A DNA stretch of 64,000 nt, from positions 27,942,742 through 28,006,741 of the forward strand of contig OX421497.1 of assembly GCA_949126835.1 (NCBI GenBank), given 5' to 3'. Below, in pieces: positions 52,061 to 64,000 of the stretch. The notes beneath the pieces are model-generated. The model saw nothing but the letters and a program-made list of their open reading frames with translations, was not told where the DNA came from and made no database searches. The DNA is from Anisus vortex (taxonomy: Eukaryota; Mollusca; Gastropoda; Planorbidae). Position 1 is the first letter of the stretch; the number at the start of each line of letters is the position of its first letter. The position numbers and the translations under genes are program-made.

Positions 52061-54562
52061 GGTAAAAGAGAATCGCTGTACTCAATCTATTATGCTTTCA
52101 GAAGGCCGTGAGGAACAGATGGTTCCTGAAGTCCCGGAAGAGGACGACCTATCCGATTTTCGACCCTTTGTCTACGAGGGGACAGTGTCGACAGAAGTCG
52201 ATGTACTCAGCAAGAAGAAAATACAGATATTACGTGACACGGGTTCTGCTGTCAGCGTGATCCTTGAGGGCAGTGTGCCGTTAACGGATGCCACCAGTAC
52301 CGGTGAGTCTGTTGTGCTGAGAGGTGCTAGTATGGAGGCTGTGGAAGCTCCACTGCACAGAATAAAACTCGAGTCGGATATTTTTACAGGTAACATCGTA
52401 GTGGGAGTGTGGCGCGCACTACCCGTCAAAGGCGTTTCCATGATATTAGGAAATGACATTATGGGCGGCAGAGTCACTGTCGAGCCCATGGTTAAAGTGT
52501 TGGAGACAAAGATGGCGGAGGACAAAAACCTACGTCCTGCCAATGAACGCCCAACATGTGCACTGACAAGAGCAATGCAGAAAAAGAAGTCGGTAAAGAC
52601 TCCTGCTACGCCGTGTAGTGCAACGAAAGATGTGTTTGTCTGTTCTGAAGACACACATGCGAATGAAACAGTGATAACAGAAACACCTGACACCGATTTA
52701 AGTGCTACGTTCTTTGCTGAACTAACAACTGGTGATGCAACAGAGAACGATAACATTTTGTCACCAAAGCAGAAATTGGTGAAAGAACAATTGAATGACG
52801 AAGTAATAATGCAACTCAGAATGAAAGCTGTTGATGAAAAGACTGCAGATGCAATGGCGGAATGTTTCTACATGAAAGATGAAGTGTTGATGAGAAAGTC
52901 GAAACCGCTCAACTCAGGCACAAACGTGTGGGACAGTATTCACCAGATTGTAATACCTAAGTGCTATCGTCAAGATATACTGCGTATGGCGCATGATCTT
53001 CCTTTCGCTGGTCACATGGGAGTCCGAAAAACGCACCACCGTATCCTCCCTTACTTCTACTGGCCAGGACTGAGAAGAGATGTCGAACAATACTGCAAGA
53101 CTTGCCACGTATGCCAAATGGTAGGATGTCCTAACCAACGAATTCCTGTCGCTCCACTCTAGCCGATACCAGCGTTCGACGAACCATTCAGTCATATACT
53201 CATTGATTGCGTGGGCCCGTTGCCGAAAACAAAAGCCGGTTTTCAATACCTGCTCACAATCATGTGTTCATCCACTCGCTTCCCGGAAGCCATTCCGTTG
53301 CGGAACATAACAACAGTGAAGGTGGTAGACGCCCTGACAAATTTCTTCACACGTTATGGCCTACCGAAGACAGTACAGTCCGACCAGGGGACTAACTTTA
53401 CTTCGAACATTTTCAAACAAGTCATGGAACAATTAGGGATAAGCCATAGGCTATCAAGTGCCTATCATCCTGAGAGCCAGGGAGCTCTGGAAAGGTTTCA
53501 TCAGACATTAAAATCGATGCTTAAAAAGTACTGTTATGAAAACGAGAAAGACTGGGATAAGGGTGTGCCTTATGTACTGTTCGCTGCAAGGGAGGCCACT
53601 CAGGAATCCCTGGGGTTTAGCCCATTCGAACTTGTATATGGACACTCAGTCAGAGGTCCGTTGAAACTTCTACATGAAACTTGGCTAACGGACAGTGAAC
53701 CGATTGGACTTTTGTCATATGTAGATAAATTTAAAAAATTGGCTTTATCATGCTTTTAACCATGTGAAGATTCATTTTCCACAGATGCAGGAGCGTATGA
53801 GACAGAACTATGACCGTAAAGCTACAGCTAGAACTTTTGCACCAGGTGACAAAGTTCTTGTGTTTCTACCTTTGCAAAATCTTTAAGTGCAAAGTTTAGT
53901 GGACCCTATGAGATAGAGTCAAAGCTTGGCGAGGTCAATTATTTGATAAAGACTCCTGACCGGAGACAAAAACAGAGGGTATGCCATATTAATTTACTTA
54001 AGCCCTATGTTTCCAGGGAAAAGAGTAAACCACGGGAGGTCCCCATGATTTCGTTAGCTAGAGTCCCGACGGATTTATCTAGGATAGAATATAAGTTTGC
54101 AGAAAGTAAACTTAATAATACAGATGCCCTTAAGAGTTTAGATACAAGGCTAAAACCTCTTCCGGTAGAAGATAAGGAGAAGATTATTGAGCTGGTACAT
54201 GAAAATAAGTCAATGTTTACAAATGTTCCCAGTAGGACACATGTCATAGAGCACGATGTAGTGTTAACCGAGAATGCCAGGTCTATTAAACAGCATCCAT
54301 TTGACCCCATCAGACCTGAGCATATTAAATTAGATGTAAAGTATATGTTAGAAGATGACATAGGAGAAAAATGTGATAGCAAATGGTCTACACCCTGTGT
54401 GATGGTACCAAAAGCCGACCACACACTGCAGTTTTATAGAGACTTTGGGAAATTAAGTAATTTGACAAAGACCGACTGGTATCCCATTCCCGTATCATCG
54501 ACAAGATAGAGACTAGAGACAACTTCACAGCTGATACTCTATCTCGGGTGCTACATGATTGA
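52023..54562 (+). pseudogene. Pol of gypsy element 2: protease, integrase, truncated RT
   Basis: Protease: ILRDTGSAVSVILEG and MILGNDIMGG. Integrase: HMGVRKTHHRILPYFYWPGL, CKTCHVCQ, in-frame TAG at 53160, then [24 protein letters not shown] and [15 protein letters not shown] with the three acidic residues retained. A frameshift near 53740 and a stop near 53883 interrupt the C-terminal module ([23 protein letters not shown]). After it begins RT: HVIEHDVVLTENARSIKQHP, KWSTPCVMVPKADHTLQFYR and TKTDWYPIP. The reading then jumps directly to NFTADTLSRVL, normally found at the end of RNase H. The RT palm (YxDD) and most of RNase H are deleted. Confidence 0.9.
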
Positions 54563-55805
54563 CTGAATAACCCAATACTTCTTTTTCAGATCATCTCATT
54601 TATTCATTAAGAATGTGTCATGATAACCTATCATTCGTTTGAATTTTGATCATGGAATACCTATAGAATACTTGTATCATACAGAAGTCAAGTCTTTTGA
54701 AAGTATTAAAAATTCTTATAATCATGTATAATATTGATGTTCTAATATATTTTAAATTCATTTGCTTATGGAAAAGAAATTCCATTTAAATGTTGATGCA
54801 TGATGCAATAAATATATAATATGCACGTATTTACTTGATATGGATGGATAAAAGTAATTGTCATCACATGCAATTAAGTGGGAAAACTTTGAGCTAGTTG
54901 ATTTATTATCTTGTTTTATTTTAGTTAATGAATGGAACTAAATAATAATATGTACAATTTTTATCTTAAAAAGAGATGTAATATCAATTGGTATAAAATA
55001 ATAGATAATATTGGAAATCTATAGCTAAATTGTTATATCATGGTAATAGAATGGGAAAAACTAGTGGATATTCACTATGTTGTATATAGGTTGTTATATA
55101 TTCCATATATCCGGGAATGGAGGGAAACAAAGGTACCTAAAGGTGGGCACTCATTCAACCCTGAACAATCTTTTATATTAAACTTTCAAATTTGCCAAAA
55201 ACGCATAATAGTGGATTACATTTTAATATTGAGATTACTGTAGTAATCGTAACTAGAGCGTATTTTCTCCTCATATTTGAGAAAAGGGGAAGTATCATCA
55301 TCTTAGGTATGAACCCTGTTAATGTCAAGTTGACACTGTAATTTAAAGGGGAAGTAACCTATAGTTTGATTCGAGTTATGTATTACTTATCTTTTGGTTT
55401 GTATATTAGAAGTAAACTGTTGAAAATTGACAGAGTTTGAGCAATGTTATATTTGTTTAAATAGATTAAGACTTTTTGCAATTTTTGGTGGAAATCCACA
55501 CAACTGTACATAGTTAAAATAAGAATGACTAGAATATTTTTGAATTATTTGTACTTGTTGAGACATTAGTTAATATTAATATTAACGGGGAAATATTTGT
55601 CCATCACGTTATAATCACAATTACCATTGGGTAGTGACACTTTTTATAATTTAGTTGTGCCAGTGAGCCATGTTTGCTTAAATTGTCTTATAATCTTCCA
55701 TTGATTGATGGTTGTTAAAACGATAGTGTTAAGTACGAAAAATGTACCATGTTGAGTATTACTTGGGTAATTATGGTACATTATTTCTTTCATTGGGTGG
55801 GGGCG
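54563..55805 (+). other. Noncoding 3' region and polypurine tract of gypsy element 2
   Basis: AT-rich, no reading frame. The purine-rich GGGTGGGGGCG (55795-55805) directly precedes the 3' LTR. Confidence 0.7.
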
Positions 55806-56479
55806 TGTCATGTATATTGTTTTTCCAAGAATTGGAACACGCAATGTTTATTCCCCTCTCTCTCTCTTTTCTTACTACACACAATATTAGGACGTTTAGT
55901 AGGAAAACAAAAGGTTCTAGGTAATGCTGGGATTCTGTGTTGATCTCAAATTCTCAGGGTCTGGGAACGACTCATTATTTAATAGGGGAAGTTCCTATCG
56001 TTTTGTTATGAGTTTTGTAATGATACCATGATTTTCACCCCTACTGGTAGTGGGTCTGTCCTTTGCACCACTCGGATAGTATTTAATGATTTGTTTTGTC
56101 TGAAAGACAGAGAGTTTCAAAATATGTTCCCTTGAGAACGTTTGTGTTTGCACCATTTTATTCTAACTGTACATAATAGATATATTGTATATATTGAACA
56201 TACCACCTGAAATAACTATCAACAACAGTTACACTGAAGCTTCCTTGTCAAGTTACTATTCTATTGTGTTGTATACATTACTATAAGATTTATCTACTAC
56301 CCTAATGTACAAGAAAGGAAATGTTGGAATACAAATACTGAATTTGTGCCCAGGACTATAAGAAGAGTTCGTGTAATACTGAAACATAAATACTAATAAT
56401 TAAAGTCTCCCCTAGGACTAACGAGAATTATCAGCAAGATCTACACAGCTCTGGCCACAAGGGGATTGTGGACGTAACA
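55806..56479 (+). repeat. 3' LTR of gypsy element 2
   Basis: 674 bp, TGTCATGTATATTG to GGACGTAACA, followed by the target duplication ATAT. Confidence 0.93.
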
Positions 56480-56861
56480 ATATCTATTAATCATATTAAT
56501 CTGTGAAAATGATTAGCAGAGAAAATACTGAGGTAAGCCTATTTAATGATAGTAGTTTTCATTACTTCTCAATCATAGCCTTTGTTATTTTTACATACGC
56601 ACAAAATGCACATCTCAAGGCCTCAAACTACAAGTATTGTTAAAACGTCACACAACCAGTTGTATTCTAGTTTCTCTTTAGAAATATACATAACTCGCCA
56701 TTGAGCTGGGCCTAAAAATTATAAGCTTTAATACTTTATGCCTAAAAAAAAACACTCTTTTTTTTTCTTTCATATTTATCTATATATTCCTCACTTTCCC
56801 CACTCACAATTGAACCCTCGAATTTCTTTAATTTTAACGCTGTTTAGTTAAATTTTCTCAC

Positions 56862-63346
<6,485 letters not shown>

Positions 63347-64000
63347 CTCATGGAGAAAGAAATAAGCCTTAGTCTAACACATTAGTTTATAAGAAACAAA
63401 ATAAAATTAGCTGAGACCGATCTCATTGCACTATTAAATTCTATGATAATATCCTTCTCTATTACTTCCATGGCTTCAGTCTTGCATTTCTATAATGGTG
63501 TGCACACTAAAATGAATCAAGATCTTATGGTGTTTAGAAAGAACCCAAAAAGTCGTTTGCTTTTCATTGTGCATTTGTTTTCTTGGTTTTTCACTATAAG
63601 AAATATCTTTGTTCCTTCTAGAAGAATAGATATGGGACGCTGTCAGAATTGTAAACAATAGATTAAAAAACTTTTTTGTTCTTTATGTAAACCTTCTTAC
63701 CAGCATTAACTTAGGTCGAGTAATGTTTTTTGCTAAACTTTATGGGCCAACGTATGTATTCAAAGATTTTGTAATTGGGCTTAGAATGGGTTGGCTGAAC
63801 CGAATAGGAAAGCCAAACAATAAAGCATCTGTTAAAAGCCAACTTTAAGAAAAAAGCAAGACTAATCTAAAACCACGGATAAGCTTAGGGCGCCATATCG
63901 TCTGCAAGCCTTGAGCGTCTGTAAAATATAAGTTATGGACGTACATTTTGTTAAAAAACCTTTCATTCATTTCAAAGTCACTAGTTAATATTTTTTTTTT
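63347..64000. other. Right edge, no exon recognised; repeat fragment at 63845-63935
   Basis: The upstream SLC22 exon(s) should lie on this side but none is identifiable. 63845-63935 resembles 33815-33900. Confidence 0.4.

Larger units (their letters stand above)
49594..56479 (+). mobile_element. Ty3/gypsy LTR retrotransposon 2, INT-before-RT type, defective
   Basis: LTRs 49594-50268 and 55806-56479 begin TGTCATG and end ACGTAACA. A 4 bp duplication ATAT flanks the element (49590-49593 and 56480-56483). Gag is intact; pol has one stop, two frameshifted stretches and a large deletion in RT/RNase H. The LTRs are almost identical by eye, so this is a young insertion. It lies beyond the last SLC22 exon found, possibly within its final intron. 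Confidence 0.93.

Overview
The window looks like nuclear DNA of a mollusc, most probably a gastropod: it is AT-rich and intron-rich, crowded with LINEs, hAT, piggyBac and pogo/Tigger fragments, tRNA-derived repeats, minisatellites and Ty3/gypsy elements. The species assignment is inference from general character only. There are no bacterial operons, rRNA genes, CRISPR arrays or credible functional tRNA genes.

Two host genes can be assembled exon by exon, both on the minus strand. The first runs from about 36.4 kb down to 6.75 kb and leaves the window on the left. Its exons encode a MORC-type GHKL ATPase (36.4-29.8 kb), a linker (24.6 kb) and a CW zinc finger (24.1 kb). After a 13.5 kb intron come a basic linker (10.5 and 9.6-9.2 kb) and MBT repeats of the SCM/SCMH1 type (8.8-6.75 kb). 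Intron phases agree at every inspected junction but one, including the joins that tie the CW exon to the MBT exons. The predicted protein is therefore a MORC-CW-MBT fusion, an architecture I do not know from described MORC or MBT proteins. It is the main discovery candidate. The second gene (63.3-56.9 kb) encodes an SLC22-type organic cation/carnitine transporter of the major facilitator superfamily; seven exons join in phase, and both protein ends lie outside what I could find.

Mobile elements fill the rest. Left end (0.4-7.5 kb): a decayed minus-strand LINE with a possible chimeric RT/RNase H junction, a hAT transposase fragment split by a 1.65 kb hAT-type MITE with perfect 8 bp target duplications, another MITE nested inside that one, and a LINE leader fragment. 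12.8-21.9 kb: a gypsy element with both LTRs and a 4 bp target duplication, lying in the MORC-MBT intron and carrying an antisense piggyBac remnant in its leader. 21.9-23.1 kb: a hAT MITE. 25.2-29.5 kb: a tandem pair of about 2.1 kb repeats with hairpin termini. 30.6-32.3 kb: a minisatellite interrupted by a solo LTR. 37-48 kb: hAT, gag, Tigger MITE, SINE, LINE and piggyBac remnants and a 24 bp minisatellite. 49.6-56.5 kb: a second gypsy element of the same clade, with a 4 bp target duplication. 59.0-59.9 kb: two adjacent minisatellites inside an SLC22 intron.

Both gypsy elements encode Gag, protease, then integrase, with remnants of reverse transcriptase only downstream of integrase. This is the copia-like gene order known for the Gmr1 group of gypsy elements. 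In both copies most of the RT/RNase H core is deleted.
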